64,000 bases of DNA from the NCBI RefSeq assembly GCF_010233585.1, contig NZ_CP045997.1:4903284-4967283 (forward strand), given 5' to 3'. Position numbers and translations under genes: made by a program. The notes under the pieces were generated by a model. That model did no database searches. It was not told where the DNA came from and worked only from the letters and a program-made list of their open reading frames with translations. Position 1 is the stretch's first letter; every line of letters starts with the position of its first letter. This DNA is from Spirosoma endbachense. Lineage in GTDB: Bacteria; Bacteroidota; Bacteroidia; Cytophagales; Spirosomataceae. Below are positions 8,939 to 18,052 of the stretch, in pieces.

Positions 8939-10180
8939 TTACAGCAGCAAACCGGCCAGCGTTGCCGACATATAACTTGCCAGTGTGCCACAGATCAGAG
9001 CTTTAAAGCCAATTCTGGCCAGATCGCCCCGGCGCGATGGAGCTAATTCGCCAATACCACCTACCTGAATGGCAATTGAACTGAAATTGGCAAATCCACA
9101 AAGAGCAAAACTCACAATAGCGATTGTTTTAGGCTCAAGTGTCTGTTTAATTTTCACTAAATCCAGGTAAGCGACGAATTCATTGACCACCATTTTAGTG
9201 CCCATCAATGATCCTGCCGCCACAATATCCTTATTCGGAACGCCCATTGCCCAGGCAAATAGGGAAAATACTTTACCTAGTAGAAGATTTAAGCTCAGGT
9301 TGTCCATGCTGAAAATATAGAAACCTATTCGGAATAAAATGCTGTCTATCAGGGCGATAAGGGCAATAAAGCCGATTAGCATGGCAATGACGTTGAAGCC
9401 TACTTTCAGCCCTTCGCTGGCTCCGGCAGCAATGGCATCGAGTAGATTCGCGTGTGTTTTTTTGATCTCGACCTTTACCGTTCCCTGCGTTTCTGATACC
9501 TGGGTTTCGGGCATCACGATCTTACTGATTACCAAAGCACCTGGCGCTGCCATAATGCTGGCTGCCAACAGATAAGGGGCCGGAACACCAAGCGAAATAT
9601 AAACGGCCAGCACGCCACCTGCAATGCAGGCAAACGAGCCTGTCATGGAAGCCAATAGTTCAGAATTGGTCATGCCGTTCAGGTACGGCTTGATCATGAT
9701 TTGGGCTTCAACCTGACCGACAAATGTACTGGCCACGTTTGATAGCGCTTCGGCTCCACTAACGCCCATGAGCCACTTCATGGCTTTAGCCATTACAGCC
9801 ACTATGCGCTGCATAATGCCTAAATGGTAGAAAATATTGACCAGTACGGCCACAAAAATAATGGTCGGAATAACCTTGAAGAAGAAAATAAAGCTGTTGT
9901 CGGGACCAAACGCTTTACTAAGAACATCGGGTCTAACGAGTGAGGAAAAGACAAACTCGGCGCCTTTATTGGCTTTTTGAAGAAGCCTGTCTACGTAATA
10001 ACCCAGGCCCTGAAAGAGTTGCTGCCCGATATCTGTTTTTAGTACAAAAACTGCCAACCCGAACTGAAGGGCAAGCCCAACTCCGACGGTACGGTAGTTT
10101 ATTGATTTTCTGTTGTCGGAGAGGGCATAAGCAATGCCCAGAATTAAAACAATACCAATTAGTCCGGTGAAGCGATCCAT
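8939..10180 (-). CDS. Concentrative nucleoside transporter, NupC/CNT family
   Basis: A 413-residue integral membrane protein with ~9-10 hydrophobic segments and CNT signatures: GQVEAQIMIKPYLNGMTNSE, SGAEALSNVASTFVGQ, GTKMVVNEFVAY and SFALCGFANFSSIAIQVGG. CNT transporters import nucleosides with Na+ or H+ across the inner membrane. The family length is ~400, so it is complete. It is probably monocistronic: a 23-bp hairpin separates it from the Uma2 gene upstream and a strong terminator follows. Confidence 0.9.
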   Translation of the reverse strand: MDRFTGLIGIVLILGIAYALSDNRKSINYRTVGVGLALQFGLAVFVLKTDIGQQLFQGLGYYVDRLLQKANKGAEFVFSSLVRPDVLSKAFGPDNSFIFFFKVIPTIIFVAVLVNIFYHLGIMQRIVAVMAKAMKWLMGVSGAEALSNVASTFVGQVEAQIMIKPYLNGMTNSELLASMTGSFACIAGGVLAVYISLGVPAPYLLAASIMAAPGALVISKIVMPETQVSETQGTVKVEIKKTHANLLDAIAAGASEGLKVGFNVIAMLIGFIALIALIDSILFRIGFYIFSMDNLSLNLLLGKVFSLFAWAMGVPNKDIVAAGSLMGTKMVVNEFVAYLDLVKIKQTLEPKTIAIVSFALCGFANFSSIAIQVGGIGELAPSRRGDLARIGFKALICGTLASYMSATLAGLLL

Positions 10181-10258
10181 TCAGCGAAAATACAATTACA
10201 GTTAGGTTGGCGAATATACAAAAAGAAGGTTAGGAATGCGGCTTTCATCAATCTTACT

Positions 10259-10315
10259 AAATGAAAAGAGGTCGAAGTGGCAAATATTATTCGCCACTTC
10301 GACCTCTTTTCATTT
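10259..10315. terminator. Very long perfect hairpin (23-bp stem)
   Basis: The arms 10259-10281 and 10293-10315 pair perfectly across an 11-nt loop, starting AAATGAAAAGAGGTCG. It lies 12 bp past the stop of the minus-strand Uma2 gene, so it is probably its terminator. The A/T-rich stem base supplies the only U-run. Confidence 0.75.
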
Positions 10316-10326
10316 GTAGGAATGCG

Positions 10327-10905
10327 TCAGGCGGTCAAGGCTGCTAAATCTAATGAGAAGCCAGGTAGTACATCCTCTCCAGATAATTGCCCTAATCCGG
10401 CAATTTCCTGCCGTTCCTGATTGGGCCGGTAGATGTAGGTGATTTGGTTCGTCAAGTCAATGAGCCAGCCTAAGCGGCAGCCGTTTTCCATCCAGTCCTC
10501 CATTTTTTCAAAGCAATCTTTCAGGCGGTCGTTGGGTGAGCGTAATTCCAGAATAAAATCAGGACAGAGGGCTACAATTTTACGGCGCTGTTCGGCATTT
10601 AATTCATCCCATCGATTCTGGGCAATGCCCGAAATATCCGGCGACATGATGGATGTATCGGAAAGCCGAAACGCGGTTGACGAATCAAAGAACTTGCCGA
10701 ACTTTATCTGTCGGTTCCATACACCAAAATCGACACTTAATTCAAAATTATAATTACCTGTCTCTCCGCCTGTGTTAGCCATAAAAACAATATCGCCGTT
10801 TTTTCGACGCTCAAACTTCAGGTCGGGATTGTCCTGGCAAAAGCGAAAGAACTCATCATCGTTCATCCGCAAATCTTCTGGCAAATGTACCCGTATTGAT
10901 TCCAT
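10327..10905 (-). CDS. Uma2 family (DUF820) putative endonuclease
   Basis: A 192-residue single-domain protein of the restriction-endonuclease-like Uma2/DUF820 family. Visible PD-(D/E)xK-type residues are SPDISGI (Asp), DFILELRSPNDRL (Glu) and KMEDWMENGCRLGWLID after them. The N-terminus (VHLPEDLRMNDDEFFRFCQD) and the C-terminal LPGFSLDL are typical of the family. Biological substrates are unknown; the genes are often present in many copies in Bacteroidota and cyanobacteria. A possible -7 box TAAGTTTG lies at 10926-10933. Confidence 0.8.
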   Translation of the reverse strand: MESIRVHLPEDLRMNDDEFFRFCQDNPDLKFERRKNGDIVFMANTGGETGNYNFELSVDFGVWNRQIKFGKFFDSSTAFRLSDTSIMSPDISGIAQNRWDELNAEQRRKIVALCPDFILELRSPNDRLKDCFEKMEDWMENGCRLGWLIDLTNQITYIYRPNQERQEIAGLGQLSGEDVLPGFSLDLAALTA

Positions 10906-10945
10906 ACCTTCTGTTATTAAGCAATCAAACTTACGATATTATTTA

Positions 10946-13198
10946 CTAAATATTGGCAATAGCCCGTTCAGCTCCTTCCTGATATTCTTCTTCAATCTTG
11001 GCTACTTCGGCAGGTTTAATCTCCGGGTCGAATAGCCGTGTTTCCAGCGCTTCCTTCTCGGTTACCTCGAAGAAGCGCTGGTGTAGATTAAAGGGTTGAC
11101 CACCAGTCGGTACCTGGCATTTTTTAAAGTCGCCATCTTCCATCAATTCATACGAATTGACGTTATCTTTCAGGTTATAGTCCAGAATCAGGATCGCTAA
11201 CTGCTTCACACGATGATCGGCCAGGAAAAATAACGATTCAATCCGCCGATCAAAACTCCGTACCATTACGTCGGCGCTGCCACCGTATATCTTTGGATCG
11301 CCGTTATTATGGAAATAATAAACCCGCGTGTGTTCCAGAAAATCGCCAACGATCGACCGAACCGTAATGTTCTCACTAAGGCCGGTTCGGTGGGGGCGTA
11401 AACAGCAAATACTTCTGACAATGAGCCGGATTGGAACACCTGCCTGCGACGCTTTGTACAATTCGTCGATCACCAGTTTGTCTTCCAGCGAGTTGACCTT
11501 TATACAGATGCCACTTGGTAAACCACGCTGGGCGTTATCGGCTTCGACCCTGATCAGTCGAAGTAACTGTTCGCGCATGTCGCGGGGAGCCGTAATGAGG
11601 TACTGGTATTCGTTGGGCAGAGAATGGCCCGTAATAACGTTGAAAAACTCTGAGATATCGTGCGTATAGGTCTCATTGGTTGTCAGAAGGCCAATGTCCG
11701 TATATAACTTCGATGTATCTTCATTGTAATTACCCGTGGCCATGTGAGCATAGCGTACAACACGGCTGCCTTCATTGCGTACAACCAGTAGAAGTTTGGT
11801 GTGCGTTTTATACCGGCTGATTCCATAAATGACAAAGCATCCCGCTTTTTGCAGGCGCTGGGCTTCACGAATATTATTCTCTTCATCGAAGCGTGCTTTC
11901 ACTTCAAACAGTACCGAAACGTGCTTGCCATTTTCAGCCGCTTTCAACAGCGCTTCCGTAACCCGTGATCGCTTGGCCAGCCGGTAAACGGTGATTTTAA
12001 TGGCCAGTACATGCGGATCTTCAGCGGCCTGTTCGAGGAGTTGTAATACGGGCTCGAAATTGTTGTAAGGGTGATGAAGGAGTAAGTCGCGCTGTTTAAT
12101 GATCTCAAAAATATCGTCGTTTTTGTCGCGACCAAGACCCAGCGGTGGAACGGGTACATGAGGCCGAGGCATATCGTCTTTAAATTCCGGATGGCCGATG
12201 ATTTGCCAGAAGGCCGAAAAATCAAGTATTGTCTTCGACTCAAAAATATTCAGGTCATCGATTTCCCAGCGCTTTTTGAGTAGGTTCATCATCCAGGGTG
12301 AAGCCACTTGACCATTGCTGTCTGTTTCAACCTCAACGCGCGTTACACGACCGAGCCGACGACTTTTGATTTTCTGCCGTACTTCGTCCAGAAAATCGAC
12401 TTCATCATCGTCGTTTTCGTCGAGCGTAAAGTCGCCGTTACGTGTGATACGAAATAGGTTAACGGAAAGAATTTCGACGTTACGGTAGAGCTTTTTTATA
12501 TTTTGCCTAACGATCTCTTCAATTGGAACGAACACGATAGTATCCTCCCGTTCGAATGACAGAAAGCGCGGCAGGTTGGCCGGAATCTGGACAAACGATA
12601 ACCGTTGCCGATCATCTTCATCTTCTGAACGCAGACTCTGGAGGTTAGCGCCGTCCGGATTTTGCGTTACCACACCAAATATGAGCACTTTGGCTAATAG
12701 CACCGGAAACGTGTGCGTATAGTCGTAGAGCATTGGTGTCAATGTTGGATAGATTGCCCGATCGAAATAGCCTGTCGCTTCCGTTTTTTCGTCGGCCGTA
12801 AGGCCACTATAGTTGGCTAGCTGAAGACCATTTTCGAGAAAAAGGGGCAACAGCTGATCCGTAAACACAGCCTGCTGGTCGCGGCAGAATTGCTGGGAAG
12901 TCGTAAATAATGCTTTCCGAAAGGGTACTTCGCGTAAGCCGGAATAATCGACACGCTGTTTATGATAATCGAGGTAATTGTATAGACTTCCAACCCGGAT
13001 CATAAAGAACTCATCAAGATTCGAGGCCGAAATCGCCAGGAATTTCAATCGTTCCATGAGGGTCCGATCCTGAAGAGGAGGTTCTACACGACGGGCCTGA
13101 TCCAGCACCCGTTCATTGAATTTAAGCCAGCTTAAATCGCGGCTGAGGTAGTCACTTTGATCAATGACACTACTAACTTTTTCGCTAACCTTTGCCAT
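10946..13198 (-). CDS. ppk1: Polyphosphate kinase 1
   Basis: About 750 residues with the full PPK1 architecture. The N domain opens YLSRDLSWLKFNERVL. The catalytic core holds the phosphorylated His in HMATGNYNEDTSKLY (~485) and the second conserved His in YYFHNNGDPK (~628), then GSADVMVRSFDRRIESLFF. It reversibly polymerises the gamma phosphate of ATP into polyphosphate. ATG 13198 (MAKVSEK) leaves ~16 residues before the conserved start, as in the family; ATG 13297 would add 33 residues and is a real alternative. It is flanked by gyrB upstream and the Uma2 gene downstream. Confidence 0.95.
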   Translation of the reverse strand: MAKVSEKVSSVIDQSDYLSRDLSWLKFNERVLDQARRVEPPLQDRTLMERLKFLAISASNLDEFFMIRVGSLYNYLDYHKQRVDYSGLREVPFRKALFTTSQQFCRDQQAVFTDQLLPLFLENGLQLANYSGLTADEKTEATGYFDRAIYPTLTPMLYDYTHTFPVLLAKVLIFGVVTQNPDGANLQSLRSEDEDDRQRLSFVQIPANLPRFLSFEREDTIVFVPIEEIVRQNIKKLYRNVEILSVNLFRITRNGDFTLDENDDDEVDFLDEVRQKIKSRRLGRVTRVEVETDSNGQVASPWMMNLLKKRWEIDDLNIFESKTILDFSAFWQIIGHPEFKDDMPRPHVPVPPLGLGRDKNDDIFEIIKQRDLLLHHPYNNFEPVLQLLEQAAEDPHVLAIKITVYRLAKRSRVTEALLKAAENGKHVSVLFEVKARFDEENNIREAQRLQKAGCFVIYGISRYKTHTKLLLVVRNEGSRVVRYAHMATGNYNEDTSKLYTDIGLLTTNETYTHDISEFFNVITGHSLPNEYQYLITAPRDMREQLLRLIRVEADNAQRGLPSGICIKVNSLEDKLVIDELYKASQAGVPIRLIVRSICCLRPHRTGLSENITVRSIVGDFLEHTRVYYFHNNGDPKIYGGSADVMVRSFDRRIESLFFLADHRVKQLAILILDYNLKDNVNSYELMEDGDFKKCQVPTGGQPFNLHQRFFEVTEKEALETRLFDPEIKPAEVAKIEEEYQEGAERAIANI

Positions 13199-13320
13199 TT
13201 TGTCGGTTACTGTCGTAGCTTGATCTTGCTGACGGTGAGTAAAACGGGAAACAATGTTACCCAGTATCGTACGGTTGGGATTAAGGGAATAACGCATACT
13301 GAATTTAGAACTTTGAAGTA

Positions 13321-13349
13321 AAACAAAAAAGCGGGCTTTTCAGCCCGCT
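13321..13349 (-). terminator. Intrinsic terminator of gyrB
   Basis: Stem AGCGGGCT (13330-13337) with AGCCCGCT (13342-13349). A plus-strand A run (13321-13330) gives the U tract on the minus transcript, 17 bp after the gyrB stop. Confidence 0.85.
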
Positions 13350-13365
13350 CTATGTTATCTTTCGG

Positions 13366-15366
13366 TTAAACATCCACTCGGGCATATTTAGCGTTTCGTT
13401 CGATGAAGTCGCGTCGGGGAGCAACTTCATCGCCCATCAGGGTTGAAAAGACGTGATCAGCATCGGCGGCCGACTCAACGGTCACAATCTTGAGAGTTCG
13501 CGTGTCGGGGTTCATCGTCGTGCTCCAGAGCTGTTCGGCGTTCATCTCACCCAGACCTTTATAACGCTGTACACCTACATTTTCTTCTCGACCACTACCG
13601 GCAAGTTCTTTAACGGCTACTTCGCGTTGCGCTTCAGTCCAGCAATACCGTTCTTCTTTGCCTTTTTTGACAAGATAGAGTGGTGGCTGAGCAATGTAGA
13701 TATAGCCGTTATCAATGAGCGCTTTCATGTTGCGATAGAAAAGCGTCAGGATCAGTGTCCGGATGTGACTACCATCAACATCGGCATCGGTCATGATAAT
13801 GATTTTGTGGTAGCGAAGCTTTTCCAGATTCATTACCGTTTCGTCATCTTTCTTTTCGAGCCGCACGCCGAGAGCGGTCCATATATTCTTGATCTCTTCG
13901 TTTTCGTAGATCTTGTGCTCCATTGCCTTCTCGACGTTCAGGATTTTACCACGCAGTGGCAGAATCGCCTGAAACGCCCGGTTGCGGCCCTGTTTGGCCG
14001 TTCCACCAGCCGAGTCACCCTCTACGAGGTAAAGTTCACACTTCTCCGGATCGGTGTCAGAACAGTCGGCAAGCTTACCGGGCAGGCCCATACCACCCAT
14101 GAAGTCCTTGCGCTCGGTCATGATACGCTTGTAGGCCAGATCGGCGGCAATCCGCGCCTGAGCCGATACCAGCACTTTCTTCACGATACCGGCTGCCGTC
14201 TTGGGGTTTTCTTCCAGCCAGGTTTCCAGCAGGTCGGCCATTGTCTGGCTAACCGCACTGACTACTTCCTGATTCCCCAGCTTGGTTTTGGTTTGTCCCT
14301 CAAATTGAGGCTCCTGAACTTTTACCGAGATAACAGCGGTGAGTCCTTTGCGGAAGTCTTCGCCACTAAACGTTACTTTCCCGGAGTTCTTGGGCAATAC
14401 GCCGGGGTTCTTGTCGGCATAGTTCTTCAAGACCCGTGTTAGTGCCGAGCGGAAGCCCTGTACGTGTGTACCGCCTTCGTGCGTATTGATGTTATTGACA
14501 TACGACAGGACATTTTCGCCTGCTTCGTAATTATACACCAAAGCAACCTGTACGGGAGTAGCGCCCTTCGTGCTCTCCATGTAAATGGGCTTCATGCCAT
14601 CAAGTGCAGGGCGGGTTTCATCCAGATATTGCACGAATTCGACCAGACCGCCTTCTGAAAAGAAATCGTCCTGGCGGATGGGCTCACCGGCTTCATCCAA
14701 TTCCCGCATATCTTTCAGGAAAACGTGAATACCCTTGTTCAGATAAGCCAGTTCACGCAGTCGACCAGCTACTGTGTCGTACTTATAAACTGTATCGGTA
14801 AAAATGCTGGCGTCGGGCTTGAAATGCGTCGTTGTACCCGTATCGGTGGCATCACCAATAACGCGGACATCGTACTGAGGGACGCCAATTTTATATTCCT
14901 GTTCAAAAATTCTGCCTTCGCGGTGAACTTCCACACGAACGTCGGTCGAGAGCGCATTTACGCAGGAAACGCCCACGCCGTGCAGACCACCGGATACTTT
15001 ATAGGTGTCTTTATCGAACTTACCACCGGCGTGTAATATCGTCATGGCAATTTCGAGTGCCGACTTACCCATTTTGGTATTGATACCTGTTGGGATACCC
15101 CGGCCATTATCCTGTACTGTAACCGAGTTGTCAGGATTTATTGTTACAGTGATCTTGTCGCAGTAGCCTGCTAAAGCCTCGTCAATAGAGTTATCAACAA
15201 CTTCCCAGATGAGGTGGTGCAAGCCGCGCGTACCTACGTCGCCAATGTACATGGATGGACGTTTGCGAACGGCTTCCAGACCTTCTAACACCTGGATGTT
15301 ATCGGCACCATAGTTGCCTAGCGCGGTTTCAACGGGAGCATCTGCTTCAATCAGTTCGTTGGTCAT
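13366..15366 (-). CDS. gyrB: DNA gyrase subunit B
   Basis: The product has 666 residues. The GHKL ATPase is clear: EVVDNSIDEALAG, DNGRGIPTG and GLHGVGVSCVNALS. The transducer carries TKLGNQEV. The TOPRIM site has EGDSAGGTAKQGRNR (~440) and MTDADVDGSHIRTL, and the C-terminus has QRYKGLGEMNAEQLW. It lacks the ~160-residue TOPRIM insertion of enterobacterial GyrB, so its length is ordinary for this phylum. ATG 15366 is chosen because homology begins at once (NIQVLEGLEAVRKRPSMYIG). A possible -7 box TATTTTTG lies at 15451-15458. Confidence 0.97.
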   Translation of the reverse strand: MTNELIEADAPVETALGNYGADNIQVLEGLEAVRKRPSMYIGDVGTRGLHHLIWEVVDNSIDEALAGYCDKITVTINPDNSVTVQDNGRGIPTGINTKMGKSALEIAMTILHAGGKFDKDTYKVSGGLHGVGVSCVNALSTDVRVEVHREGRIFEQEYKIGVPQYDVRVIGDATDTGTTTHFKPDASIFTDTVYKYDTVAGRLRELAYLNKGIHVFLKDMRELDEAGEPIRQDDFFSEGGLVEFVQYLDETRPALDGMKPIYMESTKGATPVQVALVYNYEAGENVLSYVNNINTHEGGTHVQGFRSALTRVLKNYADKNPGVLPKNSGKVTFSGEDFRKGLTAVISVKVQEPQFEGQTKTKLGNQEVVSAVSQTMADLLETWLEENPKTAAGIVKKVLVSAQARIAADLAYKRIMTERKDFMGGMGLPGKLADCSDTDPEKCELYLVEGDSAGGTAKQGRNRAFQAILPLRGKILNVEKAMEHKIYENEEIKNIWTALGVRLEKKDDETVMNLEKLRYHKIIIMTDADVDGSHIRTLILTLFYRNMKALIDNGYIYIAQPPLYLVKKGKEERYCWTEAQREVAVKELAGSGREENVGVQRYKGLGEMNAEQLWSTTMNPDTRTLKIVTVESAADADHVFSTLMGDEVAPRRDFIERNAKYARVDV

Positions 15367-15781
15367 ATCGGAATGGGAGCGTGTCTGAAATTTGCTGTTT
15401 ATGGCTCGATAAATGACAAAATCAGGTGAGCCTAACAGATTGTAAAAATACAAAAATAATTTGTCTTTTCCTAGGTCTTTTGGTAAGATTGCCTTAATAT
15501 ACGTAAAATTATTTTATTCCCCAATTTGACCGATAAGTAGTGGATTTTAGCGGGTTTATGGTCGATTTATGGCCTATTCTCTGACAGTTGATCATCCAAT
15601 CGATAACGCCATAAATGACATTTTTCATCAGCTTTTTTTAGCGCGGGGATTTCCCGAAAAAGTATTATTAGCCAACATGAAATTTGCCGATGTTTAACGC
15701 TCATTATTGTGCGTTAAACACAAAACTTAGCAGGAGGCCCCAGAAGCATAACCGGATGCTCAGAACGGTAACCAGTTTGGT
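15367..15781. other. 415-bp non-coding gap upstream of gyrB
   Basis: No credible gene. It is AT-rich and holds two dyads: TGTTTAACGC (15691-15700) with its exact complement 15711-15720, and ATTTATGGC (15565-15573) with GCCATAAAT (15608-15616). The likely -7 box of gyrB (15451-15458) lies near the gene. The dyads could be regulatory sites or terminator remnants. Confidence 0.4.
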
Positions 15782-15814
15782 AAAAAGAAGCCAGGTCTCG
15801 TGATGGCCTGGCTT
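15782..15814 (-). terminator. Intrinsic terminator after the 15840 gene
   Basis: AAGCCAGG (15788-15795) pairs with CCTGGCTT (15807-15814). AAAAA at 15782-15786 gives the minus-strand U tract. Confidence 0.75.
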
Positions 15815-15839
15815 TGTTATGATGGATTGAAAAACGCTA

Positions 15840-16244
15840 TTAGTCTTCGGGATAAGGGATATAAACAAAGCCGGCAAAATCACCATGTACGACAAACAGA
15901 CAGCAATATTCGTCCGGTTGCTTGTAATTTTCTTTCCACAAATCCAGCGATTCTGCACCAATCAGGGCGCGTTGGATGAACTCGTCCAGAAACGATGCTT
16001 TATAGTTCCATTGATTGTCGAGTTCAGTGGCCCCAATCAGTAACTGGCCTACCGGAACATCACGGCGTGAAGCGACAAAAACCGGATACTCTGAGAAGCC
16101 ACGTTTCCTGATCTGGTACGAAGCCTCTTTCAACTGATCGGCTACTTTGATAAAATCCGACGATATCACACCCATCAACTCTTTGTTGACATCATACGAA
16201 TTGGCATCGTCGAGTAGGGTATTTTCGTTGCTATGGTTAATCAT
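15840..16244 (-). CDS. Conserved-looking hypothetical protein
   Basis: A 134-residue soluble protein without signal peptide or membrane helix. Its sequence is ordinary and globular (MGVISSDFIKVADQLKEAS, GFSEYPVFVASRRDVPVGQL, C-terminal FVVHGDFAGFVYIPYPED). I do not recognise a family. It follows the alanine dehydrogenase gene across a palindromic spacer and has a good terminator after it, so it probably ends the tsaE-ald transcript. Confidence 0.7.
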   Translation of the reverse strand: MINHSNENTLLDDANSYDVNKELMGVISSDFIKVADQLKEASYQIRKRGFSEYPVFVASRRDVPVGQLLIGATELDNQWNYKASFLDEFIQRALIGAESLDLWKENYKQPDEYCCLFVVHGDFAGFVYIPYPED

Positions 16245-16352
16245 GCTAAAAAGTTTTCACCGGTTCGCCGGTGCGGTTTTCAGTTTTCAGTACTGTCGCG
16301 CCAGTAAGGCTCACCTGCTACAGAAGACTATAAACTGAAGACATTGTAAAAC
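16245..16352. repeat. Stop-to-start palindromic spacer B
   Basis: This fills the gap between the ald stop and the ATG of the hypothetical gene. The block at 16249-16285 (AAAAGTTTTCACCGG, then a TTC loop, GCCGGTGCGG and TTTTCAGTT) is the copy of the block in spacer A. Beyond it, GTTTTCAGTTTTCAGT is loosely complementary to ACTATAAACTGAAGAC near 16327-16342. Confidence 0.65.
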
Positions 16353-17564
16353 TTAAAATCGGGCGGCCAGCAACAGATCTAAATCCTTGAAGCGCATGTT
16401 GAACTTCCGGGCGATGTAGGCGTTAGTGAGCGTTCCCTTATGAGCATAAACACCTTTCATGAACCAACGGTTCGCATACATCATCTGCTCAATACCACCC
16501 GTAGTGCCAGTTTCAAGCAGAAAAGGTAAAAAGATGTTACTCAAGGCCATACTAGCCGTATAGGCGACGCGTGCTGCAATATTGGGTACGCAGTAGTGGA
16601 TGACGCCCATGTGCTTAAATGTGGGGTGTTTATGGGTCGTCATGCGTGAGGTTTCGAAGTTGCCGCCTTGATCGATTGACACATCGATGATCACAGAGCC
16701 CGGTTTCATGCGGCTAATCATCTCCTCGGTTACAACAATCGGACTTAGGCCATCTTCTGCCCGCATGGCACCAATGACCACATCTGCCCGCTGAATGGCT
16801 TCTGCCAGTGTGTCGGAGTCGATAATAGACGTGTAAACGTGTTGGCCAACGGAATATTTGAGCCGCTGGAGCTTATACAGATGTTTGTCGAATACCTTCA
16901 CGTCGGAACCCATACCCAGGGCCGTCCGGACGGCATATTCGGTAACGGTTCCGGCTCCGAGCATCACTACTTTGGTGGGAGGTACTCCCGTAATGCCACC
17001 CAGAATAATGCCACGCCCATTATCGGCGTTGCTCAGGTATTCACCGGCAATCAGCATGACGGTACTGCCTGCAATCTCGCTCATCGAGCGGATAATGAGC
17101 ATATTGCCAGCCTGATCTTCAATGTATTCGTACCCGAAAGCTGTCAGGTTTTTGTTGTTGATTTTCTCGAAATAGCCCCGGTCATGAGCGGGTAAATTCA
17201 GGGCTGAAATAACCGTACTGCCTGATTTTATGTGGTCGAACTCCGACTCGACGAGGGGTTCAACTTTTAGGATCAGATTGGCCTCATATACTTCCTGGGG
17301 CGATTGCGCAACCTGTGCTCCGGCTTCACTGTATTCCGTATCCGAGAATTTGGCTTTTTCGCCAGCTCCTTTTTCAACAATTACGTTGTGGCCGTTACGG
17401 ACCAGAATGGCCACGGCTTCGGGCGTGAGTGCGATACGGTTCTCCTGAAGAGATACTTCTTTCGGTAGACCGATAAGTAAACCGTTCCGACTGGTCTTTA
17501 CGGCCATCGGAGCTTCTTTGGGATATAAGGCCGTTTGCTTAGCCAATTCCTCGAATCCAGTCAC
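16353..17564 (-). CDS. ald: Alanine dehydrogenase
   Basis: A 403-residue protein of the AlaDH/PNT family, which interconverts L-alanine and pyruvate plus ammonia with NAD. Visible are IGLPKEVSLQENRIALTP (substrate-binding N domain), the dinucleotide fold VVMLGAGTVTEYAVRTALGMG, the active-site region IHYCVPNIAARVAYTAS and VDVSIDQGG-like VIIDVSIDQGGNF. The GTG start at 17564 keeps a leader (GFEELAKQTALYPKEA) that Bacteroidota homologues tend to share; ATG 17507 is the shorter alternative. It sits downstream of tsaE across a palindromic spacer. Confidence 0.92.
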   Translation of the reverse strand: MTGFEELAKQTALYPKEAPMAVKTSRNGLLIGLPKEVSLQENRIALTPEAVAILVRNGHNVIVEKGAGEKAKFSDTEYSEAGAQVAQSPQEVYEANLILKVEPLVESEFDHIKSGSTVISALNLPAHDRGYFEKINNKNLTAFGYEYIEDQAGNMLIIRSMSEIAGSTVMLIAGEYLSNADNGRGIILGGITGVPPTKVVMLGAGTVTEYAVRTALGMGSDVKVFDKHLYKLQRLKYSVGQHVYTSIIDSDTLAEAIQRADVVIGAMRAEDGLSPIVVTEEMISRMKPGSVIIDVSIDQGGNFETSRMTTHKHPTFKHMGVIHYCVPNIAARVAYTASMALSNIFLPFLLETGTTGGIEQMMYANRWFMKGVYAHKGTLTNAYIARKFNMRFKDLDLLLAARF

Positions 17565-17629
17565 TTGCTAATCGTTTTCAGTTTTCGATAGATAGAAACA
17601 TGAATCGGTACGTGTCTACCCTTCGAAAA
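17565..17629. repeat. Stop-to-start palindromic spacer C
   Basis: AGTTTTCGA (17580-17588) pairs with TCGAAAACT (17623-17631), and the pairing extends imperfectly inward. The right arm runs into the TAG stop of tsaE (17630-17632). It shares the word GTTTTCAGTTTTC with spacers B and E. Confidence 0.6.
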
Positions 17630-18052
17630 CTAGTCAACTGATAAAGTTTCCACCGTTCGGCGGCCGACATGATCGGCTGAAAGATGGATCTGATAGTACG
17701 TGGCAGGCCACAGCGATTCGATGCGTTCCGGCCACTCAATGAAACAATAATAACCTGAATCAAAATACTCTTCGATACCAATATCCAGCGCTTCGGCTTC
17801 ATTGCGGAGTCGGTAGCAATCGAAGTGATAGACCGACCTGCCTTCGTGCGTTGTATACTCGTTAACAATCGAAAAGGTTGGACTTTGCACCATACTAACA
17901 ACACCTAATGCCCGGCAAAGTGCTTTAATCAGTGTTGTTTTGCCAGCACCCATCTCGCCTTCAAACAGCCATACCGAATACTTGCGTCCTTCGGCGAGTA
18001 ATTGATGGGCAACCGTATCTAATTCGTCGAGTCGATGAAAGTGTAACGTCAT
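17630..18052 (-). CDS. tsaE: tRNA threonylcarbamoyladenosine biosynthesis ATPase TsaE
   Basis: A 140-residue protein with Walker A GEMGAGKTTLIKALCRALG (~31-49), SPTFSIVNEY, YHFDCYRLRNEAEALDIGIE and IEWPERIESLWP, all hallmarks of TsaE. It hydrolyses ATP in the TsaBDE complex that makes t6A37 in ANN-decoding tRNAs. The length is typical. A likely -7 box TATCTTTG lies at 18165-18172 on the minus strand. Confidence 0.93.
   Translation of the reverse strand: MTLHFHRLDELDTVAHQLLAEGRKYSVWLFEGEMGAGKTTLIKALCRALGVVSMVQSPTFSIVNEYTTHEGRSVYHFDCYRLRNEAEALDIGIEEYFDSGYYCFIEWPERIESLWPATYYQIHLSADHVGRRTVETLSVD

Noticed and set aside
13453..14442. Long open frame (329 codons) on the plus strand inside gyrB
   Set aside because: It is wholly antisense to gyrB, whose identity is certain, and the protein has no recognisable domain or start signal. 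It reflects codon bias on the opposite strand.
15704..15961. 85-codon membrane-like frame on the minus strand
   Set aside because: It overlaps the 15840-16244 gene in another frame and crosses its terminator.
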